Assembly (NCBI RefSeq): GCF_003946215.1
Contig: NZ_RHOW01000008.1
Location: 1 to 64,000, forward strand
Reading direction: 5' to 3'
Source of the DNA: Lapidilactobacillus mulanensis
GTDB taxonomy: Bacteria > Bacillota > Bacilli > Lactobacillales > Lactobacillaceae
Length of the DNA stretch: 64,000 bases
Shown here: positions 18,703-28,115 of the stretch, one piece after another
Layout of the letters: the number at the start of each line of letters is the position of its first letter
Position numbering within the stretch: the first letter of the stretch is position 1
Program-made: the position numbers and the translations under genes
Notes under the pieces: model-generated
Seen by the model: the letters and a program-made list of their open reading frames with translations, nothing else
Told to the model about the DNA's origin: nothing
Databases searched by the model: none

Positions 18703-19969
18703 CGCTTTTTTCACTCCTTAACATGACATAACTTGCTTCCGTTCCCTGTTGCAAAAATTGTTGCACATTGGCCAGACTTTCTGAGGCCTGACGTTGTTGT
18801 AATTGTTGCTTGAATTTAGACAATGGCCAGTCGTAGAACGCCAACTCCACACTTTCTTGCCCAATGCCATCCACGTCATCTTCACTAAAGATGAGATTGC
18901 CCAACATTTCTTGCCGAACGATCTCAAAGTTTTGCAGATCCGCCATCGATAGTTGCGTTAAGACGGTCGTTATTTTAGCACGCAAGGTTTCAGGCTCAGG
19001 TGTGTTGGCCGTGAAAATCAAATGATTATTTCCGCGTTCGACCGTGGTTTGAAATTGAAAACTATCGTTGATCAGTCCACTGTTGCGCCATTGTCGATAG
19101 AGTTTCGCGGTTTCGCCAAACAAAGTGGTCAACACTAATTCTAAATCAATTTGCAGCGTGATTACCTCGGTCAAATTACTGATTTGTTGTCCGCGCCAAC
19201 CAAATGCCATTTTGTCAACTTGAATCTGGTCATCGGTTTCCGTTCGGTGCGCAATCGCCGTATTTGCAACGGGTTGACTGGCTGGTAAAAACCGCACGTG
19301 CGGATCAGTCGGTAAGTTGTTCCAAGGATTCTTAGTCGCGCGCCAATAATCGGATAGATCACTTTTTGAAAAATCAGCAACCACAACCAATTTCATATTG
19401 ATGGGCTGGTAGAAAGCGGCGTGTGTGGTTAATAACGTTTCCGCATCGATGTTACGCAGTGATGCTGGTGTTCCGGCAATATCGACTGCCATCGGCGCAT
19501 CCACGCCATAGAGTGCCTGCAATAAATTGTTTTCAAGCCGATAATCTGGTTGATCTTGATATAAATTTAATTCTTGCGTAATGATCGCCCGCTCTTTTTC
19601 AACGCTATCAGGCTGAAAATACGGCGCACTCACAAGTTCGGCCAACAAATCGAGATTGGTCGTTAACTGAGTCGTGCTGCTGAAAAAATAGCCGGTTTTT
19701 GACGGGCTCGTAAATGCATTGGTATCGGCATGATTCCGCGCGAAACGTTGACTAATGTCGCCAGTCGCCTTATTGAAAAGTTGGTGCTCAATAAAATGCG
19801 CCGTTCCTGCTGGCACTTGTACGGTTTGCCACTGATCATCGACCAAACGTTGATAGGCTTGGTCGATCCCACCAATATCGACCATCACGATCCCAAACTG
19901 TTTCACAAATCCAGGCTTGTCGATCAATTCCACATCGAGACCATTAGCCAGTTGAAATTTTTTTGTCAT
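18689..19969 (-). CDS. ymfH: M16 family zinc peptidase homologue, catalytic subunit (YmfH)
   Basis: This is a pitrilysin/M16 peptidase of 426 residues with the inverted zinc motif HFIEH at residues 58-62, so it is likely the active member of the pair. Two M16 domains are present (about 1-220 and 230-420). It overlaps the inactive partner upstream by four bases (ATGA) and the SDR gene downstream. M16 pairs act as heterodimers; the substrate here is unknown. Confidence 0.9.
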   Translation of the reverse strand: MTKKFQLANGLDVELIDKPGFVKQFGIVMVDIGGIDQAYQRLVDDQWQTVQVPAGTAHFIEHQLFNKATGDISQRFARNHADTNAFTSPSKTGYFFSSTTQLTTNLDLLAELVSAPYFQPDSVEKERAIITQELNLYQDQPDYRLENNLLQALYGVDAPMAVDIAGTPASLRNIDAETLLTTHAAFYQPINMKLVVVADFSKSDLSDYWRATKNPWNNLPTDPHVRFLPASQPVANTAIAHRTETDDQIQVDKMAFGWRGQQISNLTEVITLQIDLELVLTTLFGETAKLYRQWRNSGLINDSFQFQTTVERGNNHLIFTANTPEPETLRAKITTVLTQLSMADLQNFEIVRQEMLGNLIFSEDDVDGIGQESVELAFYDWPLSKFKQQLQQRQASESLANVQQFLQQGTEASYVMLRSEKSDDGI

Positions 19970-21222
19970 TTTTTATCCTCTTGATTCAAAAGTTCGGTCA
20001 CAACTTTCAAGTGACACTGACCCGCAATCTGCATCACCTGTTCTGCGGTGATAGCGCGAATAGCGCGGGCAAAGTCGGCCTGATCACGCTGACGCTCAGG
20101 AAATAAGGCGTCGGCAAATAATTCCATGGAACGCGTTCGCGGCTGATCTAGTGCTTGTAACTGTTCATTGATCAAGTTTTCTTTTTCCAACGCCAATAAT
20201 TCTGGATCGATTTTTTCTGTTGCCGTTTGGAGTACCAAGGCGATATCTGCCTGGGCAGCTTGTGTTTGTTGACGATCCACGCCAGCCTCGATCACTAACC
20301 AGCCTAGAAACGAATCATAATTAGCGCCGATGTCATAGGCCAGACCACTTTGCTCGCGAACTTGTCGGAACAATAGTGACTGTTCATCGCCACCGAGAAT
20401 TGCCACCCACAATCTCAAAACATCGCGTGCTTGTTGACTCGCTAAATCTGGCAAACTGTACGCTAAACTCAGATGAGTTTGTTCGCCGACCACTTCTTGT
20501 GTGACTGTTTGTGTTTGCGTCACACCGAAATTAGTCAATTGTGGCTCAGGCAGCTGAACTTGTCTAGGTGCGAATGACCAGTCACTAAGCTGTGCATCCG
20601 CTGGTAAGTTTTGCCCGTAATCAACTAATTCGATTTGCCAGTGTTGCAGGATCCGCTGATACAGTTCCACTAATCGATCATAATTAATCACTGCTAATTC
20701 AGCTAAGTTACCGATTCGTGGCGTCTTCAGTTCAGTTTCATCAAAAAAAGCGTCCTTCGTCAATGCGTAGGTCTGAAAATCATGATCTGTTTGTAAATCT
20801 AGTAATTCTGTTTTCAACGCCTGATATTCAGATTGATAAGTCTGGATACCAAAATGAGCCGCTCCAATAAGCGGCTCAAAAATAATTTGTTTGATCAAAT
20901 CTAAGCAACGTTCCCCAATTTTACCATCGGTTTGCGGATCGACGAAGCTGATCTCCACGACCAAATCGCGCCAACGTCCATAATTCTGATGATAAACTTG
21001 TAGATTGGCGCCGTATAGTTGTGCCAAGACGAGACTGAGTTCATCGCTCTGCGGATATTTCTGACAACCATGTGCCAACATCCAAGTCAAAAGTGTCATC
21101 TCGGTGTTGGACGCAGCATCTATCGGCCCGACAAAATGACAAGTCAACATATTCGTCCGGAACTTGCTAGCACGACTAATTGTCGCTTCAACCCCTGTTG
21201 TTATCGTTGTTTTCACAGTCAA
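19966..21222 (-). CDS. ymfF: M16 family peptidase homologue, non-catalytic subunit (YmfF)
   Basis: This is the second M16-type protein, 418 residues. The HxxEH zinc motif is absent at the expected place (sequence TEMTLLTWMLAHG), so it is probably a non-catalytic partner of the downstream ymfH product. Its stop overlaps the ymfH start. It follows ftsK by 6 bp in the block conserved across Lactobacillales. Confidence 0.88.
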   Translation of the reverse strand: MTVKTTITTGVEATISRASKFRTNMLTCHFVGPIDAASNTEMTLLTWMLAHGCQKYPQSDELSLVLAQLYGANLQVYHQNYGRWRDLVVEISFVDPQTDGKIGERCLDLIKQIIFEPLIGAAHFGIQTYQSEYQALKTELLDLQTDHDFQTYALTKDAFFDETELKTPRIGNLAELAVINYDRLVELYQRILQHWQIELVDYGQNLPADAQLSDWSFAPRQVQLPEPQLTNFGVTQTQTVTQEVVGEQTHLSLAYSLPDLASQQARDVLRLWVAILGGDEQSLLFRQVREQSGLAYDIGANYDSFLGWLVIEAGVDRQQTQAAQADIALVLQTATEKIDPELLALEKENLINEQLQALDQPRTRSMELFADALFPERQRDQADFARAIRAITAEQVMQIAGQCHLKVVTELLNQEDKK

Positions 21223-21228
21223 CCCTCA

Positions 21229-23802
21229 TTAAGAAAGATAATCTTGTCCTTGATCCGGTGCAGACGCGCTCGGATTAAAATACTGTTGATAATTTTCAGT
21301 GCCCCAGAGAACTTGGCGCCCTTTACTACCTTCGGGCGGTCCCACGACACCAACTTTTTCCATGTCTTCAACGATCAATGCCGCTCGATTGTAGCCGATG
21401 CGGAAACGACGCTGAATCATAGAAGTGCTGGCCTTTTTCTCTTGGATGACGCATTCAACGGCCTCTTGGAAATGTTCGTCATGTTCTTGCTGCTGATCAT
21501 CTTGTGACACATCATTAACGTGCGCGATTAAATCTTCATCGTAATCGGCGGTCTGCTGATCCTTGACAAAATCGATAATTTTTTCGACATCAGTACCAGA
21601 AATATACGCACCTTGAATTCGAACCGGTTTAGATAAACCGACCGGTGAAAACATCATGTCACCACGCCCAAGCAATTTCTCGGCACCATTCATGTCCAAA
21701 ATCGTCCGGGAATCGATCCCACTCGAAACGGCAAAGGCAATTCTTGATGGAATATTGGCCTTGATCAGACCAGTAATAACATCCACAGATGGACGCTGAG
21801 TCGCAATGATCAAATGAACACCTGCGGCCCGGGCCTTTTGCGCCAAACGGACGATCGAGGTTTCGACTTCATTGCCAGCAGCCATCATCAAATCGGCTAA
21901 CTCGTCGATCACCACGATCATGTATGGCATTTCTGCCATCATCGCATTGTTTTTATCGGAATTGTTTTCGCGGACCTTGGCATTATATTCGCCAATGTCA
22001 CGCACACTTGCGGCTTCGAAACGTTGATAACGATCTTCCATTTCGCTGACCGCCTTATTCAAAGCATTCGCTGCTTTTTTCGGATTGGTCACAACTGGCA
22101 ATAATAAGTGGGGAATATCGTTATAGACCGAAAGCTCAACCATTTTCGGATCGATCAGCATTAACTTAACTTCGTTCGGCCGGGCATGCATCAAGATGCT
22201 GGTGATGATCACGTTGATCATGACCGATTTACCACTACCAGTTGATCCGGCAATCAGTAAATGCGGCATCTTAGCTAAATCGGCGGTCACCACTTCACCC
22301 GTGACGGATTTCCCAAGTGGCACTTCGAGAATCTTGCCTGGGTGCATCGGTTGTTTTTCAATGACTTCTCGGAACGAAACGGTTGCGACTGTTCGGTTAG
22401 GCACTTCGATCCCAACGTAAGGTTTACCCGGAATTGGTGCTTCGATACGAATATCTTTAGCTGCCAAGGCCAAGGCCAAATCATCGGCCAAGTTGACAAT
22501 TTTATTAACTTTAACACCGAGGCCAGGTTTAACTTCATACTTCGTTACGGTCGGGCCTAAGTCGGCGTGGATCACTTTAACATCGACACCGAAACTCTTG
22601 AAAGTTTGCTCCAAAGTTGCCCGGTTCTTCTGAATCAACGACACTTCCCCACTTTGATCAGTAGGTGGGATCACACTCAACAAGTCTGAGGTTGGTAATT
22701 GATAATTGGCATAATCTTCATGCGCTGGTTCAGCAGGCTGATTAGGTTTCTCATCAGCATCCGGTTTATCAACGTTGGGTTGCTGAGCAGGCGATGATGT
22801 CGAAGTCGTCGCTGGTACGTCAGCGACCTTTTTCGTTGGATTCGCTTGGTCTGTAATTGCCGCGCCGGTTGGTGAAAAATGAACATCAAAACCGTCGTGT
22901 GGTTGCGGCAAGCCTTCGTCTGTCTCTGAACCAAAATCGATCGATTTAGCTTGGGTAGGCGTCGGCTTCGCAGATGTCGTCGTCACAGGTGCAGCGCCTT
23001 TAGCAGTCGCTGCTAAATTAGCGTCGTGCATCACTGTATCGACAGAGTTCTGACTCTTATTACCTTGATCAACACCACTGACTGAGAAAGAATCATCTTT
23101 TGCCGGCATTGCGGGTTGGTCTTTCATTTCTGATTCAGCATCAGGTTCATCGAAGAAACGTGGACGCAATGTCTTGGTTTTTTGTGCCAGGCTAATAACA
23201 CCAGTCTTGATCTTAGCAATGCCGCGTTGTAGAAACGCCAAGATATCGCGTAATGGCAACATCGTAAACATTAACAGACCAATAATGATTCCCAGAACAG
23301 AAATTAAAATTGTCCCCCAGTTACTGAGCAAAAAATAAGTGGCACTATACAAATAGCCACCCGTCATCCCACCGGCAACGGACTCAGTGACACGACCTCG
23401 CTTGAAGTCTGCCTTCAACAACGTCCACAAAATCTGTGCAAACTGGCTGTGAATATTAAGGTGATTAAAAAAGATTTCAGTATTCAATAATAGCGTGCTT
23501 AAATAAACGACGATCATCCCTGCGAGTCGGCGGAACGGTAGATCATTCGGCCAATGCCCTAACACGAGCAAATAAAGACCGACCATCCCGAAAATCGTCG
23601 CGGCAATTAAATCAGTATCGCCAACGAAAACCCGAAATAGATTGGCGAAGAGGTTACCTAAATAACCCCACCGAAAAATAGCCAGAATTGCGATCAACGC
23701 AAAGACGAGGCCAACAATGTTGAGTTGATAAGTATTTTTATTTTTTTGTCGACGTCGTTTAGAATTTGTCGTTTTACGACGTTTTTTTTTGGCTTTTGCC
23801 AT
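21229..23802 (-). CDS. ftsK: DNA translocase FtsK/SpoIIIE
   Basis: FtsK pumps chromosomal DNA through the closing septum. It has a basic N terminus, four transmembrane helices (about residues 28-180), a Pro/Thr/Asp-rich linker (about 210-370), the motor domain with Walker A GSTGSGKS at 519-526 and Walker B VVIDELADLM, and a C-terminal winged-helix gamma domain (about 785-845) that reads KOPS-like sites. The 857-residue length is normal. Confidence 0.96.
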   Translation of the reverse strand: MAKAKKKRRKTTNSKRRRQKNKNTYQLNIVGLVFALIAILAIFRWGYLGNLFANLFRVFVGDTDLIAATIFGMVGLYLLVLGHWPNDLPFRRLAGMIVVYLSTLLLNTEIFFNHLNIHSQFAQILWTLLKADFKRGRVTESVAGGMTGGYLYSATYFLLSNWGTILISVLGIIIGLLMFTMLPLRDILAFLQRGIAKIKTGVISLAQKTKTLRPRFFDEPDAESEMKDQPAMPAKDDSFSVSGVDQGNKSQNSVDTVMHDANLAATAKGAAPVTTTSAKPTPTQAKSIDFGSETDEGLPQPHDGFDVHFSPTGAAITDQANPTKKVADVPATTSTSSPAQQPNVDKPDADEKPNQPAEPAHEDYANYQLPTSDLLSVIPPTDQSGEVSLIQKNRATLEQTFKSFGVDVKVIHADLGPTVTKYEVKPGLGVKVNKIVNLADDLALALAAKDIRIEAPIPGKPYVGIEVPNRTVATVSFREVIEKQPMHPGKILEVPLGKSVTGEVVTADLAKMPHLLIAGSTGSGKSVMINVIITSILMHARPNEVKLMLIDPKMVELSVYNDIPHLLLPVVTNPKKAANALNKAVSEMEDRYQRFEAASVRDIGEYNAKVRENNSDKNNAMMAEMPYMIVVIDELADLMMAAGNEVETSIVRLAQKARAAGVHLIIATQRPSVDVITGLIKANIPSRIAFAVSSGIDSRTILDMNGAEKLLGRGDMMFSPVGLSKPVRIQGAYISGTDVEKIIDFVKDQQTADYDEDLIAHVNDVSQDDQQQEHDEHFQEAVECVIQEKKASTSMIQRRFRIGYNRAALIVEDMEKVGVVGPPEGSKGRQVLWGTENYQQYFNPSASAPDQGQDYLS

Positions 23803-23872
23803 TTAACAACTCACCTTTCATTCATTGACAGAAGCACATGAATCTAGCACACAATCAAATAGGCGTGTTGTC

Positions 23873-24388
23873 CTATTTTAATTTATCGTGTTCATAGCGA
23901 TGTGACAGCTCAAGACCCGCAAAACTTTGTTGACGCAAGGCTTCATAGATCACCAACGCAGCGGTATTCGATAAGTTAAGTGCCCGTACTTTATCTGTCA
24001 TCGGAATGCGCAAACACTTTTCTGTGTTTTCACGCATAAAATCTTCTGGCAAGCCTGTTGTTTCCTTACCAAATAAGAAATAGTGATCTTGCGCAATATC
24101 AGAAAAATTCTGATCACTGTATACTTGTGCCGAAAACTTCGTGATCAAATATAAATATTTCTGATCTGGAATAGACTTCAAAAAGTCATCCAAGTCATCA
24201 TGATAAACAATTTCAACATTATCCCAGTAATCTAAGCCGGCCCGTTTCAAATGACGATCATCCGTTTGAAATCCAAGCGGACGGATCAAATGTAATACCG
24301 TTCCTGTCGCCGCACAAGTCCGCGCAATGTTACCTGTATTTGCTGGCATTAATGGTTCAAAAAGTGCTATATGGTTAGTCATTTTCAT
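23873..24388 (-). CDS. trmL: tRNA (cytidine/uridine-2'-O-)-methyltransferase TrmL
   Basis: This SPOUT-class enzyme methylates the wobble position 34 of tRNA-Leu. The 171-residue protein shows the N-terminal [20 protein letters not shown], central [11 protein letters not shown], and C-terminal [17 protein letters not shown] motifs that form the trefoil knot and SAM site. A start at the ATG three codons in is possible; neither has a clear ribosome-binding site. It is separated from ftsK by about 70 bp. Confidence 0.92.
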   Translation of the reverse strand: MKMTNHIALFEPLMPANTGNIARTCAATGTVLHLIRPLGFQTDDRHLKRAGLDYWDNVEIVYHDDLDDFLKSIPDQKYLYLITKFSAQVYSDQNFSDIAQDHYFLFGKETTGLPEDFMRENTEKCLRIPMTDKVRALNLSNTAALVIYEALRQQSFAGLELSHRYEHDKLK

Positions 24389-24721
24389 ACCCCGATCTCG
24401 ATTAATAAATGATAACTTATTTCAGCCGGCATCAAGCGGCTGATCCGTTTGCAATCAAAAACTATCAACTGCTATTCTAACATAGTTTCTTTTTATAAAA
24501 CTAGGGTCTTCAGTAGGATTAACCAATCATTAAACAGTCCGCGATGTCGATTAAAGTTGCCCTGTGACCATTCAAACGATAACCCGCTGGAACCCCTGTT
24601 TCTCAGTTTGAAAAATTTAGGCAGCTCAGTTTGCAATACATGCTAGCCTTTAACTTTACTTAGACGCCGAATTGAATGATAATGATAATAGCAATTATTT
24701 AATTTTAGGAGGTCGAAATTA

Positions 24722-25378
24722 TTGGTAAGAAAATATATTTCTGAATTTTTGGGAACGTTTTTCCTAGTCATGTTGGGGACAAGTGCGGTCACGATCGCGA
24801 AGGGTGATACTTTGACGATCGCGTTGGCATTTGGATTGGCCATTACAATTTCTGCATATGCATTTGGTGGTATCTCAGGTGGCCATTTCAATCCCGCCGT
24901 CACGACTGCGATGTTGATCAATCGGCGGATTTCCGCAACTAGTGCCGTTGGTTACATTGTTTCTCAATTTCTCGGGGCAACCGTCGCTTCAATTTTTGTC
25001 AAAATCTTTGTTGGTGCTTTGAATTTGCCAACGAACCAATTAGGACAAACTGATTTTCCCAAGATTTCCATGGGCGTTGCCTTCTTAGTCGAAGTATTGG
25101 CAACCTTCATGTTCTTGATGATCATTATCAATGTGACGAGCAAAGATCATGGCAATAATGATTTTGCAGGTCTGATCATTGGACTCTCGTTAGCAATGTT
25201 AATTATTTTCGCGTTGAACTTGACCGGTGCTTCATTGAATCCGGCTCGTTCATTTGGACCCGCGATTCTCGCCGGCGGTTCAGGCTTGAAACATCTCTGG
25301 CTCTACATTGTTGCCCCAGAAGTTGGCGCAGTGCTGGCCGCTTATTGCTCAAGATTATTCCTCGGTTCCGAAGCTTAG
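24722..25378 (+). CDS. aquaporin (MIP family), water-channel type
   Basis: This is a six-helix major intrinsic protein of 218 residues. Both pore motifs are present: NPA at 57-59 (GGHFNPAVT) and NPAR at 173-176. The residue after NPAR is Ser; glycerol facilitators usually have Asp there, so a water channel of the AqpZ type is favoured over GlpF. The start is TTG with AGGAGG 9 bp upstream. It is monocistronic with its own terminator. The bases 24389-24700 upstream hold no gene I can support. Confidence 0.9.
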   Translation: MVRKYISEFLGTFFLVMLGTSAVTIAKGDTLTIALAFGLAITISAYAFGGISGGHFNPAVTTAMLINRRISATSAVGYIVSQFLGATVASIFVKIFVGALNLPTNQLGQTDFPKISMGVAFLVEVLATFMFLMIIINVTSKDHGNNDFAGLIIGLSLAMLIIFALNLTGASLNPARSFGPAILAGGSGLKHLWLYIVAPEVGAVLAAYCSRLFLGSEA

Positions 25379-25391
25379 CAATCGATTTTCA

Positions 25392-25440
25392 GAACGTGAT
25401 CACAGCCCTAACAGCTGTTATGATCACGTTTTTTCTTTCC
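25392..25440 (+). terminator. terminator after the aquaporin gene
   Basis: The stem AACGTGATCA / TGATCACGTT contains an inner ACAGCTGT segment and is followed by TTTTCTTT. Confidence 0.88.
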
Positions 25441-25499
25441 TCAAAATCGTTGACCACTTGAATTATCTGAAAACGAATTGCACGTTCAACATTATTTTC

Positions 25500-25611
25500 A
25501 CACAAAAAAATGTAGTCCCTCGGTTTTACACAGCGAGAAACTACATTCATAAGGTCTTAATCGAAACTTTTAGCAAAGGATAGCCCTTGATAAAAGCGCG
25601 ACGACAACCTT
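25500..25611 (-). ncRNA. predicted small RNA of about 110 nt
   Basis: A minus-strand transcript is delimited by a good promoter (25646-25618) and a strong terminator: stem TGTAGTttCTCG / CGAGggACTACA, then seven T (25545-25504). The body folds with the outer stem AAGGT (25611-25607) / ACCTT (25555-25551) enclosing a hairpin CTTTT-ATC-AAGG / CCTT-TGCT-AAAAG. No open reading frame of use is seen. It lies between the convergent aquaporin terminator and rpsN. I do not recognise the family. Confidence 0.65.
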
Positions 25612-25617
25612 GAAAAT

Positions 25618-25646
25618 AATATATCACTTGATGCTGTAACTTACAA
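25618..25646 (-). promoter_or_regulatory. promoter of the predicted small RNA
   Basis: On the minus strand TTGTAA (25646-25641) and TATATT (25623-25618) are separated by exactly 17 bp. No coding gene lies downstream before the terminator. Confidence 0.65.
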
Positions 25647-25734
25647 GCCAATTGCTTAAAAACTTGTTTACTTTTTGATGACAATACCGTTTAGGGACTG
25701 AAAGCCGAAAATTTTCTGGTAATTTGCTTATTAT

Positions 25735-25763
25735 TTGTAAGTAGATGATAGACGTGTTAAAAT
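25735..25763 (+). promoter_or_regulatory. rpsN promoter
   Basis: TTGTAA (25735-25740) and TAAAAT (25758-25763) are separated by 17 bp, about 55 bp upstream of the rpsN start. No zinc-repressor operator could be recognised with confidence. Confidence 0.6.
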
Positions 25764-25818
25764 TAATGCACAAGTTTGTAGACTCTAATTAATTTGCTGG
25801 CAATTTCAAGGAGAAGTT

Positions 25819-26088
25819 ATGGCAAAAAAATCAAAAATTGCAAAAGAACTCAAGATCGAAGCAACCGTTGCACGCTACGCTGAAAAACGTGAGGCGCTAA
25901 TTCTGGCACACGATTATGCCGGATTGAGTCAACTGCCGCGCAACGCATCACCAACTCGCATGCACCACCGAGACGAACTCGATGGACGTCCCCACGCTTA
26001 CATGCGTAAATTTAAAATGTCGCGACTTAATTTTCGTCAACTCGCACACAAGGGTCAGTTACCCGGTGTTCGCAAAGCTAGCTGGTAA
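25819..26088 (+). CDS. rpsN: 30S ribosomal protein S14, zinc-free (C-minus) paralogue
   Basis: This is an 89-residue S14 with the C-terminal signature PGVRKASW and no cysteine, so it is the zinc-independent form that can replace the zinc-ribbon S14 encoded in the main ribosomal protein cluster. It stands alone with its own promoter, strong AAGGAG site and terminator. In other Firmicutes this paralogue is often induced by zinc shortage; no Zur box is obvious here. Confidence 0.93.
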   Translation: MAKKSKIAKELKIEATVARYAEKREALILAHDYAGLSQLPRNASPTRMHHRDELDGRPHAYMRKFKMSRLNFRQLAHKGQLPGVRKASW

Positions 26089-26129
26089 ATTTTCGTTGGT
26101 GCTGACAATCCAATAAGGTGACGTTTGAT

Positions 26130-26165
26130 GTGCAAATTTTATTTTTAAATTTGCACATTTTTATT
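26130..26165 (+). terminator. terminator after rpsN
   Basis: The stem GTGCAAATTT / AAATTTGCAC has an ATTTTT-containing loop and a T-rich tail. Confidence 0.8.
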
Positions 26166-26257
26166 ACCTAGCAGAAAATTTTAAATTATTGGCCAGATTC
26201 ATTTTTTTATCATACTTTTACGCTATACTAAGGCTATCAAGTTGAAAGCGAGTGACT

Positions 26258-27262
26258 ATGTTGGAGATTACTTTAACCAAGGTCCATGGTTCTGATAATG
26301 AATTCTTCATTCTTGACCAAACCAAATTAGAACGTCCATTAACCGATCCAGAAATCATATCGATCACACAAAGAGTTAGCGACCGCAAAACCGGCCTCTG
26401 GAATGGCGCGGATGGCGTACTTGTCGTCGAATCACCCACGCATGCCGGCCCGATCGGTAAAATGCGCGTGATCAATGCAGACGGCAGCGAAGCTTCAATG
26501 TGTGGTAACGGTATTCGCACCGTCGCCCGCTATTTAGGCCAAGCACATCAACAATCAGATTTCAAAATTGAAACGATGTATGCTGACTTGCTCGTCAAAC
26601 AAGCAACGCCACTTGCACCTGGCATTAAAACGTTCCAGGCAGAAATTTCACCGATCAGTTTTGCGGCGAAGGATTTAGGCTTGCATTGGCAAGATCTACC
26701 CGAATTACACCATCAAAAAATCGGCGCGCTCTCCGATCAATTGTTTTTCACGGCGGTTGCTGTGCCTAACCCACATTTGATCAGTTACGTCGATCACGAA
26801 ACACTCGTTGGTCCAGAACTGGGCAGAATCGCCAGTTATTTAAATAATGGCGACAATCCCATTTTCCCCAGTGGTGTCAACGTTAGTTTCGTCGAAGTCT
26901 TAGGCGACAATCATTTATTTGTGAGAACTTATGAACGCGGCGTTGGTTATACTAACGCGTGTGGCACGGGGATGTCCGCGTCAAGTCTCGTCTATGTATT
27001 GGAGCAAGGTGGCCACTTCGAGCAAGAATTAACGATTCAAAATCCCGGTGGCATGGTCAAAACTATTGTCCACGAAAATACCGATCCTGCGCGTCATTCG
27101 AAATATTGGGTCTCATTAGTCGGCAACGCGACTTTCCTAGGCTCAACAACCGTCACCCTGGATCAACTCAATGACCCACAATTTGATTTAACGAAAGTGG
27201 ATTTCGCAGATACCGGCGAACAAGTTCAGTATCGTAATTTTGTCGCTTCACTCAATATTTAA
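26258..27262 (+). CDS. dapF: diaminopimelate epimerase DapF
   Basis: DapF interconverts LL- and meso-diaminopimelate for lysine and peptidoglycan. The two catalytic cysteines are in MCGNGIRT (C82) and NACGTGMSAS (C235). The 334-residue length exceeds the ~275 of the E. coli enzyme, mostly through a C-terminal extension of about 50 residues. I chose the ATG at 26258 over an in-frame GTG two codons earlier. It is monocistronic; no other lysine or DAP gene is nearby. Confidence 0.93.
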   Translation: MLEITLTKVHGSDNEFFILDQTKLERPLTDPEIISITQRVSDRKTGLWNGADGVLVVESPTHAGPIGKMRVINADGSEASMCGNGIRTVARYLGQAHQQSDFKIETMYADLLVKQATPLAPGIKTFQAEISPISFAAKDLGLHWQDLPELHHQKIGALSDQLFFTAVAVPNPHLISYVDHETLVGPELGRIASYLNNGDNPIFPSGVNVSFVEVLGDNHLFVRTYERGVGYTNACGTGMSASSLVYVLEQGGHFEQELTIQNPGGMVKTIVHENTDPARHSKYWVSLVGNATFLGSTTVTLDQLNDPQFDLTKVDFADTGEQVQYRNFVASLNI

Positions 27263-27285
27263 TCGTTCAAAAACGGAGCCGTTCC

Positions 27286-27373
27286 GAATCTTCAAGCACA
27301 CAGCCCTAACGCCACCAACAAAATGAGCCGTTAAATTCCAGTTCACCACAATCAAGCTAACAAGCTACAAAAT
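27286..27373. repeat. interspersed ~85 bp repeat, copy 2
   Basis: It matches copy 3 (47082-47163) at ATCTTCAAGCAC, CTAACGCCACCAA, AATGAGCCGT and TTCCAGT, and copy 1 (9466-9547) more weakly. It sits between the dapF stop and a bidirectional terminator. Confidence 0.6.
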
Positions 27374-27375
27374 AA

Positions 27376-27415
27376 ACGACCCAACCGAAATCTTTCCGGC
27401 TAGGTCGTCTTTTTG
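27376..27415. terminator. bidirectional terminator between dapF and the structured RNA gene
   Basis: The stem ACGACC...GGTCGT (with inner CCG/CGG) is followed by CTTTTT on the plus strand and TTTATTTTG on the minus strand. It ends dapF and, in the other direction, the predicted long RNA. Confidence 0.8.
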
Positions 27416-27992
27416 CGTAAAGAGAGAACAGATGCAATTTGTTTAACCTTACTAATATCTAACACCTCAAGCTATTTTTGTTACAAGTACTCAATCTGTT
27501 ACACAATCTTCTGTATCAGCTTATTACTGTCCGCATACATACGACTTACTTTAACACTACGGCTTTCTAAGTCTGCTGCTAAATTGGTACTTGCTGGTAG
27601 CACTGCCATCATCATAATGATGAACTTCTAGCAACCACTACCAATATTTGTTGGTATCCGAAACGTGCTTATGACACACCATCCCGAATCTAAACTTCCG
27701 TTGACTAACTTCATCAACAGTTTTTATCACGGTGTTTCAACTTCAAACACACTACTTACTTCTTCGGTTCAAAACCTACTTAGATCTTCAATCTGTTGGA
27801 TCTTAAACCTTGATGCGATGATGCAATCAAGAGTTCTAACTGTTCTGCCCTTCAGGCTCTACAGGTAACTCTTAACTTGAAACCCACTCAACTTTGGCCT
27901 TCGTTGAGTATCACTTGACCGATGATCATCAGTTCTAATTGTGCTAGTTTGGTAAACTACCATTGACTAGCTGTGCACCTGTTCCTCTTTAC
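27376..27992 (-). ncRNA. predicted long structured RNA of about 610 nt
   Basis: A consensus promoter at 28027-27999 and the terminator at 27376 bound a minus-strand transcript with no plausible protein. It is a chain of hairpins: GCTAGT-(aa)TGGTA/TACCA-ACTAGC (27972-27943), ACTCAAC/GTTGAGT (27910-27884), CTTGATTGC/GCATCAAG (about 27832-27808), GTGTTT/AAACAC (27752-27731), GTTGAT/GTCAAC (about 27720-27700), TACCAA/TTGGTA (27656-27638) and CATCAT/ATGATG (27624-27607). The strand is purine-rich. Size is in the range of large ornate RNAs (OLE, ROOL), but I cannot match it to one. Two plus-strand reading frames here are ignored as shadows. Confidence 0.62.
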
Positions 27993-27998
27993 AAGTAT

Positions 27999-28027
27999 AT
28001 AGTATCATCCGCTGTAACCGGTTGCAA
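27999..28027 (-). promoter_or_regulatory. promoter of the predicted long RNA
   Basis: On the minus strand TTGCAA (28027-28022) and TACTAT (28004-27999) are separated by exactly 17 bp, with an A/T-rich start region. No coding gene lies downstream before the terminator at 27376. Confidence 0.68.
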
Positions 28028-28029
28028 CT

Positions 28030-28060
28030 AATAAGCCTCCGAAATTTTTAGCTTATTTTT
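28030..28060 (+). other. hairpin with T-run upstream of the long-RNA promoter
   Basis: AATAAGC / GCTTATT has a 14-base loop and is followed by TTTC on the plus strand. It may be a plus-strand terminator or part of the spacer between the RNA promoter and the next terminator. Confidence 0.4.
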
Positions 28061-28066
28061 CGCGTT

Positions 28067-28104
28067 AAAAAAAACTAGCTGAACTTGATTTAAGCCCGCT
28101 AGTC
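28067..28104 (-). terminator. terminator after the D-2-hydroxyacid dehydrogenase gene
   Basis: On the minus strand the stem ACTAGC / GCTAGT is followed by eight T, just after the stop codon. Confidence 0.8.
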
Positions 28105-28115
28105 ACCCTATTTGA

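Noticed and set aside
27413..27868. Two plus-strand reading frames of 72 and 67 codons
   Set aside because: They lack ribosome-binding sites and similarity to anything, and lie opposite the predicted structured RNA with its promoter.
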